Shown here: one piece after another, positions 24,911-33,214 of the stretch
Position numbering within the stretch: the stretch's first letter is position 1
Layout: every line of letters starts with the position of its first letter
Source: Nonomuraea roseoviolacea subsp. carminata
GTDB taxonomy: Bacteria > Actinomycetota > Actinomycetes > Streptosporangiales > Streptosporangiaceae
Reading direction: 5' to 3'
Assembly (NCBI RefSeq): GCF_024172185.1
Contig: NZ_JAMZEC010000001.1
Location: 7,663,001 to 7,727,000, forward strand
Length of the DNA stretch: 64,000 nt
Notes under the pieces: model-generated
The model's input: the letters and a program-made list of their open reading frames with translations, nothing else
What the model was told of the DNA's origin: nothing
Databases searched by the model: none
Position numbers and translations under genes: made by a program

Positions 24911-25528
24911 ATGAGCGGACGCTACGTGCTGCCGTCCTTCACCGAGCGCACCTCCTACGGCGTGCAGGAGAGCAACCCCTACGCCAAGCTCTTCGAGGAC
25001 CGCATCATCTTCCTCGGCACCCCGATCGACGACACCTCCGCCAACGACGTCATGGCGCAGCTGCTGACCTTGGAGTCGCTCGACCCCGACCGCGACATCA
25101 ACCTCTACATCAACTCGCCGGGCGGGTCGTTCACCGCGATGGCGGCCATCTACGACACGATGCAGTTCGTCCGGCCCGAGATCCAGACGGTCTGCATCGG
25201 CGAGGCCGCGTCGGCGGCGGCGGTGCTGCTGGCGGCGGGCACGCCCGGCAAGCGGGCCGCGCTGCCCCACGCCCGGGTGCTGCTCCACCAGCCCGCCACC
25301 GAGGGCGCGCGCGGCCAGTCGAGCGACCTGGAGATCCACGCGCGCGAGATCCTGCGCATGCGCGACCAGCAGGAGGAGATCCTGGCCCGGCACACGGGCC
25401 GGCCGGTGCTCGACATCCGGCGTGACCTGGAGCGCGACCGCATCTTCACGGCCGAGCAGGCGCGCACGTACGGGCTGGTGGACGACGTGTTCGCCTCCCG
25501 CAAGCGCACCGTCTCGGTCGCCCGCTGA
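24911..25528 (+). CDS. clpP: ATP-dependent Clp protease proteolytic subunit, second of the pair
   Basis: A 205-residue subunit with a longer N terminus (SFTERTSYGVQESNPYAKLF), which in the second ClpP of actinomycete pairs is processed or forms the axial gate. Ser101 sits in GEAASAAAVLL instead of the usual GxAASMG; His126 (LLHQPA) keeps the normal spacing. The handle (DLEIHAREILRMRDQQEEIL) is present. It probably forms mixed tetradecamers with the first subunit and works with ClpX or ClpC encoded elsewhere. A 14-bp perfect hairpin terminates the operon. Confidence 0.95.
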   Translation: MSGRYVLPSFTERTSYGVQESNPYAKLFEDRIIFLGTPIDDTSANDVMAQLLTLESLDPDRDINLYINSPGGSFTAMAAIYDTMQFVRPEIQTVCIGEAASAAAVLLAAGTPGKRAALPHARVLLHQPATEGARGQSSDLEIHAREILRMRDQQEEILARHTGRPVLDIRRDLERDRIFTAEQARTYGLVDDVFASRKRTVSVAR

Positions 25529-25552
25529 GCCCCGCGCGGCGCACGGACCCGG

Positions 25553-25588
25553 CCCGGGTGGAGAGCTGAGGGGCGCTCTCCACCCGGG
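25553..25588 (+). terminator. Terminator after the clpP pair
   Basis: Perfect 14-bp stem CCCGGGTGGAGAGC (25553-25566) with GCTCTCCACCCGGG (25575-25588) and an 8-nt loop, 25 bp after the second clpP stop. Confidence 0.85.
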
Positions 25589-25620
25589 TCCGGGCTTTCC
25601 GGGCCTGGTCGTTCGCGGGA

Positions 25621-25659
25621 GGGTCCGGCGGGCTCGGCGGGTCCGGCGGGTCCGGTGGG
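25621..25659. repeat. 9-bp tandem repeat abutting the GH78 stop codon
   Basis: Four units of GGGTCCGGC type (one GGGCTCGGC, one GGGTCCGGT) run up to the stop of the minus-strand GH78 gene at 25660. In the gene's own frame they would continue as Gly/Pro/Ala repeats after the stop. Confidence 0.7.
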
Positions 25660-28356
25660 TCAGAAGGGCGCGGTGAAGGCGTAGTCGCCGGAGGCCAGCT
25701 CGACGGCCAGCACACCGGGCCACTCCCCGGCCACCCGCACCCCCTCGGCCGCCTCGACCGGCAGGCCGCCCTCGCGCACGGCCGCCGCGTCGGAGGTGGG
25801 CACGTGCAGGACCGCCGTCGCGCCCGGCGGCACGGACACCTCGACGGCGACGGCGCCGTCCTCCAGGCGCCAGCCGCACGCGACGCGGCCGTACGGCGTC
25901 TCCTGGCAGGCCCGCGCCCAGCTCAGCCGCCCGCCGACGGTCGGCCGCAGCAGCAGCCGCCGGTAGGCGACCGACCCGGAGTCCTGGTCGATGCCGGCGA
26001 CCCGCCCGTACAGCCAGTCGCCCACGGAGCCGAGGGCGTAGTGGTTGAAGGAGTTCATGGTCGCCGACTGGAAGCCGCTCTCCTCGGTCCAGCCGTCCCA
26101 GCGCTCCCAGATGGTGGTGGCGCCGTGCCGGATCGAGTAGCACCACGACGGGAAGTCCTCCTGGTGCAGCAGCGCGTACGCCAGGTCGGCGTGGCCGTGC
26201 TCGGTCAGCACCGGGCACAGCAGCGACACGCCGAGGAAGCCGGTCGTCAGGTGCCGGCCCCGCGCCTCCACGTCGGCGGCCAGGTGCGCGGCGGCGGCCG
26301 GCACGAGGTGGCCGGGCAGCAGGTCGAAGGCCAGCGCGAGCAGGTAGGCGGTCTGGGTGCCGCCGGTCACCCGGCCGTCCGGCCCGACGAACGCCTCGGC
26401 GAACGCCTCCCGGATCGAGCGGTGCAGCTCGGCGTACGCGGCGGCGTCGTCCTTGCGGCCGAGCACGGCGGCGGCCCGCGCGGTGAGCTGGGCGGAGCGG
26501 GCGAAGTAGGCGGTGGCCAGCACCTCCCGGGGCGTCTCCACGCCGATCTGCAGCCAGTCGCCGTAGTGCTTGCCCACCCGCTCGCGCCAGATCAGGTCCG
26601 GGTTGTGCCGGCGGACGTACTCGACCCAGGCGGCCATCGCGTCGTAGGAGCGTTCGAGCACCCGCACGTCCCCGTACAGCCGGTAGAGCTGCCACGGGAT
26701 GATGACGCCGGCGTCGCCCCAGGCGGGGGCGCCCGCGTCGGTGACGCAGATCTTCGGGGCGACGTCGGGGAACGCGCCGCCGGCGTCCTGGGCGCCGACC
26801 ACGTCGCGCATCCAGCGGGCGAAGAAGGCGGCGACGTCGGCGTTGCGCGCGGCCGTCGGCAGGAACACCTGGGCGTCGGCCAGCCAGCCGAGCCGCTCGT
26901 CACGCTGCGGGCAGTCGGTCGGCACCGCGACGAAGTTGCCCCGCTGGCCCCACACGATGTTGGCCTGGAGCTGCGTCACCATCGGGTCCGAGCAGTGGAA
27001 CTCGCCCGCCGCCGGCGTGTCGCTCATGAGCACGACGCCGGTCACGTCCTCGGCGCGCAGCGGCCCTGGCACGCCGCTGATCTCCACGTACCGGAACCCG
27101 TGGACGGTGAAGCGCGGCTCGAACACCTCGACCGGCTCCCCGGCCGCCACGTAGTGGTCGGTGGCCTCGGCGGTGCGCAGATTGTCCAGGTACAGCTCGC
27201 CGTCGTCGAGCATCTCGGCGTGCCGCAGCCGGACCGTGGCGCCACGGGGCAGGCCGCGCAGGGTCAGGCGGACCCGGCCCACCATGTTCTGGCCGAGGTC
27301 GGCGATGTGGCGGTCGCCGCCGCGCGGCGCGACCGACACGGCGGGCAGCTCGGCCACCACGCGCACCGGCCGGTCGGTGCTCGCGGTCAGCGCCGACAGG
27401 TCCCGGTCGAGGACGGCGGCCGGGGCCCAGCCGCTGTCGTCGAACCCGGGCGCGTCCCAGCCCGTCACCACCAGGCGCGCGTCGTGGCGCTCGCCCATGA
27501 GCAGGTCGCCGTAGACGACCGGGCCCCGCCCGGCGCGCCAGGCGCCGTCGGTGGCGACGACGCGGCGCGAGCCGTCGGCGTGGTCCACGACGAGCTGGGC
27601 GAGGAACTGCGGCGCCGTGCCGTAGTGCAGGGCCTGGCGGCGGGCGTCGAAGCCGACGTAGCCGCTCCACCAGCCGTCGGCGAGGGTCGCGCCGACCACG
27701 TTCTCGCCCTCGCGCAGCAGCTCCGTCACGTCGTGCGCCTGGTACGGGATCCGCTCGTGGTAGTCGGTCCAGCCGGGGGCGAGCTCGTGGTCGCCGACCC
27801 GCCGGCCGTTGATCGACAGCTCGTACAGGCCGCGCGCGCTCACGTACACCCGGGCCCGCACGACCTCGCCCTCGACCCGGAACGCGCGGCGCAGCTGCGG
27901 GCAGGGCGCCAGCGGGCGGGTGCGCTCGGTGCGGTCGTCGTCGCGCGGCGGGTCGACGACGGCGACGAGCGCCGGGTCGGGACCGATCCAGGCGGCGCTC
28001 CAGTCGTCGGCGTGCAGCAGCCCGGTCTCGAACCAGGACGTCGCCTCGCCCGCCGGCGCGCCCGTCGCGTCCCACAGCGAGACCCGCCAGTGGTAGCGCG
28101 TGCCGGACTGCAGCGGGGGGCCGTCGTAGCGGACGTACGGGGACTCGGGCGGCTCGACCAGGTCGGTGTCCCACAGCAGCCGCGCGGGATCGTCGAGGTC
28201 CTCGGGCCGCGCCGCCACCCGCAGCCGGTACGCTGCCGGGGCCTGGCCCCGCACGCCGGAGGCCATCCGCCACGACAGGCGCGGCCGGGGCTCGCCGAGC
28301 CCGAGGGGTTCCTCCAGGAGTTCGCAGGTCAGGCCGTACGGGGTCAGGGTGGGCAC
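25660..28356 (-). CDS. Alpha-L-rhamnosidase, GH78
   Basis: An 898-residue inverting glycosidase releasing terminal L-rhamnose. The order fits bacterial rhamnosidase: an N-terminal fibronectin-like domain (PRLSW to YHWRVSLWDATG), the Bac_rhamnosid_N region (ARVYVSARGLYELSINGRRVGD), a concanavalin-like domain, the (alpha/alpha)6 barrel from about residue 450 and a C-terminal beta domain. Active-site residues are in DCPQRDERLGWLADAQ and WDGWTEESGFQSATMNSFNHY. No signal peptide is present, so it acts on imported oligosaccharides or glycosides. GTG at 28356 follows GGAGGAAGGA. It is divergent from an AraC regulator, its likely controller. Confidence 0.93.
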   Translation of the reverse strand: MPTLTPYGLTCELLEEPLGLGEPRPRLSWRMASGVRGQAPAAYRLRVAARPEDLDDPARLLWDTDLVEPPESPYVRYDGPPLQSGTRYHWRVSLWDATGAPAGEATSWFETGLLHADDWSAAWIGPDPALVAVVDPPRDDDRTERTRPLAPCPQLRRAFRVEGEVVRARVYVSARGLYELSINGRRVGDHELAPGWTDYHERIPYQAHDVTELLREGENVVGATLADGWWSGYVGFDARRQALHYGTAPQFLAQLVVDHADGSRRVVATDGAWRAGRGPVVYGDLLMGERHDARLVVTGWDAPGFDDSGWAPAAVLDRDLSALTASTDRPVRVVAELPAVSVAPRGGDRHIADLGQNMVGRVRLTLRGLPRGATVRLRHAEMLDDGELYLDNLRTAEATDHYVAAGEPVEVFEPRFTVHGFRYVEISGVPGPLRAEDVTGVVLMSDTPAAGEFHCSDPMVTQLQANIVWGQRGNFVAVPTDCPQRDERLGWLADAQVFLPTAARNADVAAFFARWMRDVVGAQDAGGAFPDVAPKICVTDAGAPAWGDAGVIIPWQLYRLYGDVRVLERSYDAMAAWVEYVRRHNPDLIWRERVGKHYGDWLQIGVETPREVLATAYFARSAQLTARAAAVLGRKDDAAAYAELHRSIREAFAEAFVGPDGRVTGGTQTAYLLALAFDLLPGHLVPAAAAHLAADVEARGRHLTTGFLGVSLLCPVLTEHGHADLAYALLHQEDFPSWCYSIRHGATTIWERWDGWTEESGFQSATMNSFNHYALGSVGDWLYGRVAGIDQDSGSVAYRRLLLRPTVGGRLSWARACQETPYGRVACGWRLEDGAVAVEVSVPPGATAVLHVPTSDAAAVREGGLPVEAAEGVRVAGEWPGVLAVELASGDYAFTAPF

Positions 28357-28500
28357 GATCGTCCTTCCTCCGCCTGTCGATGCGGGAGTGTGTACCGGGT
28401 CGGAGGCCGCGCGGACACGAAGCATCATCGGAGGTGGCGCGGCTTCGCGGCTAGCACGAAAGACATCTCACTCGGACGAAATTGACCTGAGCCCCGGGGC

Positions 28501-28506
28501 TAGGGT
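28501..28506 (+). promoter_or_regulatory. Candidate -10 element of the AraC gene
   Basis: TAGGGT ends 7 nt before the GTG start, the usual geometry of leaderless actinobacterial genes. TTGACC at 28482-28487 is too close to be a standard -35 (13-bp spacer). Confidence 0.4.
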
Positions 28507-28513
28507 GGCCGAC

Positions 28514-29419
28514 GTGACGGGATCGCCGCTGAAGATGACCCGCGGGCTGCTCCACTTCGACGACGGCTCGCCCGCCTACGCGCGCCGCTACGCGCACGAG
28601 GGCGAGGAGCCCGTCCACACGCACAGCTTCGTGGAGATCGCCGTCGTGGTCGGCGGCACCGCCGTCCACCACTCCCTGTCCGGGCGGCACGAGCTGCGCG
28701 CCGGTGACGTCGTGCTGCTGCGGCCGGGGGTGTGGCACGGGTACGAGCGGTGCGCCGGGCTCGACCTGTACAACTGCTGCGTCGGCACCGACCTGCTGCG
28801 CGACGAGCTGTCGTGGACCCGCGAGGACCCCCTGCTCGGCTACCTGCTCTGGACCGGCCCCCACTCCCTGCAGCGCCGGGGCGTGCTCACCGCCCACCTG
28901 GACGAGCACGACCTCGGCCTGTCGGTCGGCTACCTGGAGCACCTCGACCGGCTCCGGGACGGCAGCATCCGGCGCCACCGGGCCGACGTGATCGGCTGGC
29001 TGTCGCTCTTCCTCGGCCTGCTGTCCCGCACGGTCGGTTCCGTGCGGGACGAGGGCGGCGCCGAGGCCGCCCTGACCCACCCGACGGTCATGCGGGTCGT
29101 GCGCATGGTGGAGTCCGACCTGGCCCGGGAGTGGACCCTGGGGGAGCTGGCCGGGGCGGCCGGGCTCAGCTCCGCGTACCTGGTGCGGCTGTTCAAGTCG
29201 GCCACGGGGCTGCCGCCCATGGCGTACCTCGCGCGGCTGCGGGTGGAGACCGCGGCCGACCTGCTGCTGCGCACCGACGAGCCGGTGACCTCGATCGCCC
29301 AGGCGGTGGGCTGGGCCGACCAGAGCCACTTCGCGCGGCGCTTCAAGGGCTACTACGGGCTGAGCGCCACGACCTACCGCACCCGGTTCCGCACGCGGAC
29401 GGCCCGGCCACCGGGCTAG
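28514..29419 (+). CDS. AraC family regulator with cupin domain, rhamnose type
   Basis: A 301-residue activator-type protein. The N-terminal cupin (EEPVHTHSFVEIAVVVGGTA, LRAGDVVLLRPGVWHGYERC) is of the RhaR/RhaS sort. Two HTH units lie at the C terminus: LGELAGAAGLSSAYLVRLFK and PVTSIAQAVGWADQSHFARR, with the GYYGLSATTYR ending. GTG at 28514 gives the full cupin; ATG 28535 is an alternative. Divergent placement from the GH78 gene implies sensing of a sugar, probably L-rhamnose or a rhamnoside (inference). Confidence 0.92.
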   Translation: MTGSPLKMTRGLLHFDDGSPAYARRYAHEGEEPVHTHSFVEIAVVVGGTAVHHSLSGRHELRAGDVVLLRPGVWHGYERCAGLDLYNCCVGTDLLRDELSWTREDPLLGYLLWTGPHSLQRRGVLTAHLDEHDLGLSVGYLEHLDRLRDGSIRRHRADVIGWLSLFLGLLSRTVGSVRDEGGAEAALTHPTVMRVVRMVESDLAREWTLGELAGAAGLSSAYLVRLFKSATGLPPMAYLARLRVETAADLLLRTDEPVTSIAQAVGWADQSHFARRFKGYYGLSATTYRTRFRTRTARPPG

Positions 29420-30414
29420 GCGATCAGACCGGGCCGGCGGCCGTCGAGGAGGGCGGCGCCGAGATCGGTGACGGTGTGGATGACCGCCTGGCCGAGACGG
29501 TGGCTGGCCACCAGGCCGGCCTCGCGCAGGGTGGTGGCCTGGCGGCTGGCGGTCGAGCCGGGGATGTCGAGCCGGCGCGCGAGCTCACCGGTGGTGCAGT
29601 CGCCGTGGGCGATGGTCTCCAGCACCTGGGCCCTGGTCGGCCCCAGCAGGCCGGTGAGCGCCGGGCGCCGGCCTGGCGGGTCGCCGTGCGCCCAGGCGGG
29701 GTCGTGCTCGATCGGGTAGACCAGCACCGGCGGCAGCTCGGGGTCGCGCAGGGTGATCGGGGTCCGCCGGCAGAAGAACGAGGGCTGCAGCACGAGCCCC
29801 CGGCCGTTGAGATGGATGTCGTGGTCGGCCGGATAGGACAGCTCCAGCGTCGGGAAGCTCCACCGCGCCGACGGGTGGAGCGTGGCGAACACCGCCTCCC
29901 AGCCGCCCTCGCCCAGCACGCGGGCGCGGTGGGCGCGTTCCCGGGCCACCTGCGCGCGGATGCGCGACCAGTACGGCGACAGGCACGCCTCGAAGTAGGT
30001 CTCGGCCGCGCCGGCGACGGCGTCCAGCGTCCGCGGGCTGCCCGCGGCCAGGCCGCCCAGCCACCCGGGCAGCCGCCTGCCGGGATGGCGCCAGGCCAGC
30101 TCGACCAGGTCCACGCGCAGCCGCTCGCGCGGGGTCCGGCGCAGGGCCTCGGCCCCGGCCGCGATCGAGCCCGGCTCGGTGCGCGGGGTGAGGAAGTCGA
30201 CGGCGTACCCCTGCGTGGGCACGAGCGTGGTCAGCATCCTGGTCGCCGCGGGCACCCTCGCCAGCGCGTCCTTCTTCCACTGGCCGAAGACGATCGCGCC
30301 CTCGCGGCGGCGTAACCGGTAGAGGCTGAGCATCACCTCCCACATGGCGTCGCAGTCGGGGGCGACGCGCGTCCGCGCGAGGTCGTCGCCCGTGAAGTGG
30401 ATTCTCAGCACCAT
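29416..30414 (-). CDS. DUF5937 / ArsR-type winged-helix regulator
   Basis: A 332-residue actinomycete regulator. The first two thirds match DUF5937 (LRIHFTGDDLARTRVA, MWEVMLSLYRLRRREGAIVFG, PFFCRRTPITL-type region). The C terminus is an ArsR-like winged helix (LLGPTRAQVLETIAHGDCTT, TGELARRLDIPGSTASRQAT, HRLGQAVIHTVTDLG). The ligand is unknown. It converges on the AraC gene with stops overlapping by 4 bp. No divergent partner lies within 140 bp upstream except the tail of a TetR gene, so its target is unclear. Confidence 0.85.
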   Translation of the reverse strand: MVLRIHFTGDDLARTRVAPDCDAMWEVMLSLYRLRRREGAIVFGQWKKDALARVPAATRMLTTLVPTQGYAVDFLTPRTEPGSIAAGAEALRRTPRERLRVDLVELAWRHPGRRLPGWLGGLAAGSPRTLDAVAGAAETYFEACLSPYWSRIRAQVARERAHRARVLGEGGWEAVFATLHPSARWSFPTLELSYPADHDIHLNGRGLVLQPSFFCRRTPITLRDPELPPVLVYPIEHDPAWAHGDPPGRRPALTGLLGPTRAQVLETIAHGDCTTGELARRLDIPGSTASRQATTLREAGLVASHRLGQAVIHTVTDLGAALLDGRRPGLIA

Positions 30415-30554
30415 GGAGTCCCCCGTTCGACGTGCCGCGGCACCGGGCCTTCGCGCCCCTGTCCGGCCTGGTGCCTCCGACGGAACATCTCCTACGACGC
30501 CGATGATCGCCCTCGGGTTCGCGGTGCCGCGCCGCGCCGCACTGCGCCCGCCCG

Positions 30555-31166
30555 TCAGGCGGAGGCGGGGGTGAGGCCGACGAGCCTGGCGAGGAACCGG
30601 TCCACCTGCTCCTCCAGCGGCGGCCAGGCCAGGTCGGGCTGGTTGACGCGCATCGAGACGGCGCCGTGGACCGCCGCGCGCAGGTCGAGGGAGACCGTCG
30701 CGGCGTCCCCGTCCGGGGCGAGCCCGGCGTCCATGCAGCGGCGCACGGCGGCGGTCGTGCGCTCGGCCAGCTCCAGCTTGAACGCCATGGCCGCGCGCTG
30801 GTTGAGGGTGCTCTCGTGCAGCACCTTGTACAGGCCGGGGTGCCGCCGGACCCAGTCGCCGAGCACCAGGACGCGGGCCCGGAGGGCGCCCGCCGGGTCG
30901 GGAGCCGCCGCCTCCGCCTCGTCCACGGCCCGCACCAGGTCGCCGTGGAAGCGCTCCAGCGCGGCCAGCACGAGCGCGTCACGGTCGTCGAAGTGGATGT
31001 AGACCGAGGTCGCCGCGATGCCGACCGCGCGCGCCACGGCCCGCAGCGAGAGCGCCTGGTCGTCGCCGAGCTCGTCCAGCAGCCGGACGGTGGTGGTGAC
31101 GATCTCCTCGCGCAGCCGCTCGCCCTGGCCCCGCGGGTTGCGCCCGCGCCCGCCGCTGTTGTCCAT
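30555..31166 (-). CDS. TetR family transcriptional regulator
   Basis: A 203-residue repressor with N-terminal HTH (REEIVTTTVRLLDELGDDQA, LRAVARAVGIAATSVYIHF, DRDALVLAALERFH) and a WHG-type effector domain (GDWVRRHPGLYKVLHESTLN). A minus-strand TACAAT (31180-31175) lies 8 nt before the ATG, so the mRNA may be leaderless. A 24-bp palindrome in the gap to the divergent decarboxylase-family gene is its probable operator. Confidence 0.92.
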   Translation of the reverse strand: MDNSGGRGRNPRGQGERLREEIVTTTVRLLDELGDDQALSLRAVARAVGIAATSVYIHFDDRDALVLAALERFHGDLVRAVDEAEAAAPDPAGALRARVLVLGDWVRRHPGLYKVLHESTLNQRAAMAFKLELAERTTAAVRRCMDAGLAPDGDAATVSLDLRAAVHGAVSMRVNQPDLAWPPLEEQVDRFLARLVGLTPASA

Positions 31167-31191
31167 GACGCCCCATTGTAGGACCACACGT

Positions 31192-31215
31192 GTTGGGCTA
31201 CAGTCGTAGCGCAAC
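31192..31215. promoter_or_regulatory. TetR operator between tetR and the CMD-family gene
   Basis: GTTGGGCTAC-AGTC-GTAGCGCAAC is an inverted repeat with one mismatched pair per 10-bp arm. It lies 26 bp upstream of both start codons and can control both directions. Confidence 0.7.
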
Positions 31216-31240
31216 AACCGTTCAGTCATGGAGGACCACC

Positions 31241-31936
31241 ATGGACTACCCGTCCGACGTGCGGGTGAAGGAACTCGACGCGGTGTTCGCGGAGATGAGC
31301 GCCGCGACGTACCGGGCGCTCTGGGACGAGCTCCCGGAGCTGACCACGAGGGAGAAGATCCTGCTGTCGCTCGTCGCCGACGTCTGCGAGCAGACCCTCG
31401 GCGTGCCGTTCGAGGAGCACGTGACGGCGGCACTGGAGCACGGCGTGCCCGTGGGAGATCTGCGGGAGCTGGTGCGCTTCATCGCCTACGACAGCGGATA
31501 CCCGGCCGCCCGCTCCGCGCTCGAACGGCTGGCCGGCATCGAGCGGGCCCGCGGGCTCGACGGCGCCCGCGAGGAGGGCCACGAGGTGAACGCCGACGGC
31601 GCGGGCACCCCGCTGCCCGCGCCGATGGTGCGCGCGGTGCGCGGCCTGGACGAGCCGTTCGCGGAGTACATGGCCCTGCAGTCACGGATGCGGGGCGGCA
31701 TGACGCGGATCGGCGTGCGGGAGCGCGCGTTCGCCACGATGACCGTGGACGTGCTCTACCAGACGCTCGACGAGAGCTTCCGCGCCCACGTGACCCGGGC
31801 CCTCGGCGCGGGCGCCACGCCCGAGGAGCTGCGCGCCGTCGTGCGGTTCTCGGCGCTCTTCGGACTCACGCGGGCGTGGCGCGCCCTGCGCGTGCTGGAC
31901 GCGCTGCTCACCGAGACCGGCTCGGTCTACGCCTGA
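31241..31936 (+). CDS. Carboxymuconolactone decarboxylase (AhpD-like) family protein
   Basis: A 231-residue protein with two CMD domains (residues about 20-100 and 140-225). In the first, LTTREKILLSLVADVCEQTLGVPF has a single Cys, not the CxxC of AhpD. EEHVTAALEHGVPVGDLRELV, then HVTRALGAGATPEELRAVVR, are family helices. It therefore resembles gamma-carboxymuconolactone decarboxylase-like proteins with no redox pair; the substrate is unknown. The ATG follows GGAGGACCACC. Control by the divergent TetR is likely. Confidence 0.88.
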   Translation: MDYPSDVRVKELDAVFAEMSAATYRALWDELPELTTREKILLSLVADVCEQTLGVPFEEHVTAALEHGVPVGDLRELVRFIAYDSGYPAARSALERLAGIERARGLDGAREEGHEVNADGAGTPLPAPMVRAVRGLDEPFAEYMALQSRMRGGMTRIGVRERAFATMTVDVLYQTLDESFRAHVTRALGAGATPEELRAVVRFSALFGLTRAWRALRVLDALLTETGSVYA

Positions 31937-31965
31937 CCGCCGCCTGGTCCGCGACCTCCCGGGCG

Positions 31966-33174
31966 TCAGCCGATCTCCGCCTTCCGCAGCACCTCCAGGG
32001 TGTCCGCCAGCTCGGCGGCGGGCACGAAGTGGCCGAAGGTGTCGTTGGCGAAGAACGAGACCCCGGCCAGCGACGCGGCGTGCCCGGCCAGCACCTCCCG
32101 CTGGTAGAGGTACGTCCGGCGGTCGTCGAGATAGGTGCGGTACCAGTACCAGGGGTCCACGAAGTCGAGGCCCAGCAACGGGCGGGGCCCGCCCAGCGCG
32201 GCCTTGCTCAGCAGGTTCGGCACGATCTCGGTGCGCTCGACGAGCACGGCGAACGTGCTCACCAGGATCGCGTCGAGGCTCCGGTACGCGGCGTCGGTCA
32301 TGCCCCACGCCGACCGCTCCACCTCGGCCCGCCAGTAGGTGTCCATCCAGTAGACCAGGCGCTCGCCCATGGCCTCCCGCAGCCGCAGGAAGAACCGTTC
32401 GATCCCGGCCGAGCGCTGCGGGGTGGGCGGCGGCGCGTTGTCCGGATGCCAGAAGCCCACCAGCCCGAACTGGTTGCCGAGCAGCACCCCGTCCAGGCCG
32501 AAGTCAACGGCGAACGCGGCCGTCTGGGCGGCCACGAAGTCCCCGGCGGGCAGCCCGGCCGGGATGCCGCCGGGGAAGGCGGCGTACCGCCGCCCGTCGG
32601 CGGCGAGCGGCGCCGTCACGTCGATCACCCCCGGGACCAGGTGCCCGCCGGCGTCGGCGGCGCTCGCCGCCACTTCCGGATGCCGGACCGTCTTCCACTC
32701 GCTGCGGCAGAACTCGGGCCCCGGCTCCAGGTACTCCAGCAGCCGCACCGGCAGGCCCCGCGAGCGCGCCTCGGCGCGCACGGCCGCGTAGATCCCGGCC
32801 AGCGTCGCGTAGTCCATCGGCTGCTCGGACAGCGTGAACATCGGGCCCGCCGAGTACGGGTTGGCCGAGCGCTCCCCGCCGTCGCGCACCCGAGCCAGCC
32901 AGTCGCGGTTGTGCGCCCGGGCCATCGCGGCGGGCCCGCCGGGGCCGAGCGCGAAGCAGTTGTAGCGGGCCCAGTCGAAGCGCTCCTGCCACGCGTGGCG
33001 GCCCGCGTAGTTCAGCACGTGGTCGCCGTTGCCCGCGCAGAACACGAGCGTGACGGGCCGGTCGCCGAGCCAGCCGGCGTGGTGGTCGAAGAACGCCGCC
33101 ACGCCGGGACCGGGGTCGCGCAGGTCGTCGAAGATCTTGGGCGTGATCCACAGGCACGCCTCCATGGGGGTCAT
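31966..33174 (-). CDS. Unrecognised cytosolic protein at the end of a sugar ABC operon
   Basis: A 402-residue protein that I cannot assign to a family. It has no signal peptide, is rich in Trp, Tyr and acidic residues, and shows alternating strand/helix segments ending in Asp or Asn (PVTLVFCAGNGDHVLNYAG, LDGVLLGNQFGLVGFWHPDN, LGLDFVDPWYWYRTYLDD, SFFANDTFGHFVPA), as in TIM-barrel glycosidases. As the last gene of an operon with two permeases and a sugar-binding lipoprotein, it probably processes the imported sugar. The ATG at 33174 (or MTP/MEA variants) is 40 bp after the binding protein stop. Confidence 0.75.
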   Translation of the reverse strand: MTPMEACLWITPKIFDDLRDPGPGVAAFFDHHAGWLGDRPVTLVFCAGNGDHVLNYAGRHAWQERFDWARYNCFALGPGGPAAMARAHNRDWLARVRDGGERSANPYSAGPMFTLSEQPMDYATLAGIYAAVRAEARSRGLPVRLLEYLEPGPEFCRSEWKTVRHPEVAASAADAGGHLVPGVIDVTAPLAADGRRYAAFPGGIPAGLPAGDFVAAQTAAFAVDFGLDGVLLGNQFGLVGFWHPDNAPPPTPQRSAGIERFFLRLREAMGERLVYWMDTYWRAEVERSAWGMTDAAYRSLDAILVSTFAVLVERTEIVPNLLSKAALGGPRPLLGLDFVDPWYWYRTYLDDRRTYLYQREVLAGHAASLAGVSFFANDTFGHFVPAAELADTLEVLRKAEIG

Positions 33175-33214
33175 GGCTTCCTTCGAGGTCGGGGATCGAG
33201 CGGTCTCGGGGGTC

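Noticed and set aside
24346..25528. The main housekeeping clpP1-clpP2 locus
   Set aside because: No clpX downstream and no trigger factor upstream; an accessory pair fits better, though this needs the rest of the genome.
25804..28485. 893-codon plus-strand frame opposite GH78
   Set aside because: The minus strand encodes an intact GH78 with active-site motifs; the plus frame is its complement artefact.
28482..28506. TTGACC and TAGGGT as a complete promoter for the AraC gene
   Set aside because: The 13-bp spacer is too short; only the -10 is kept as a candidate.
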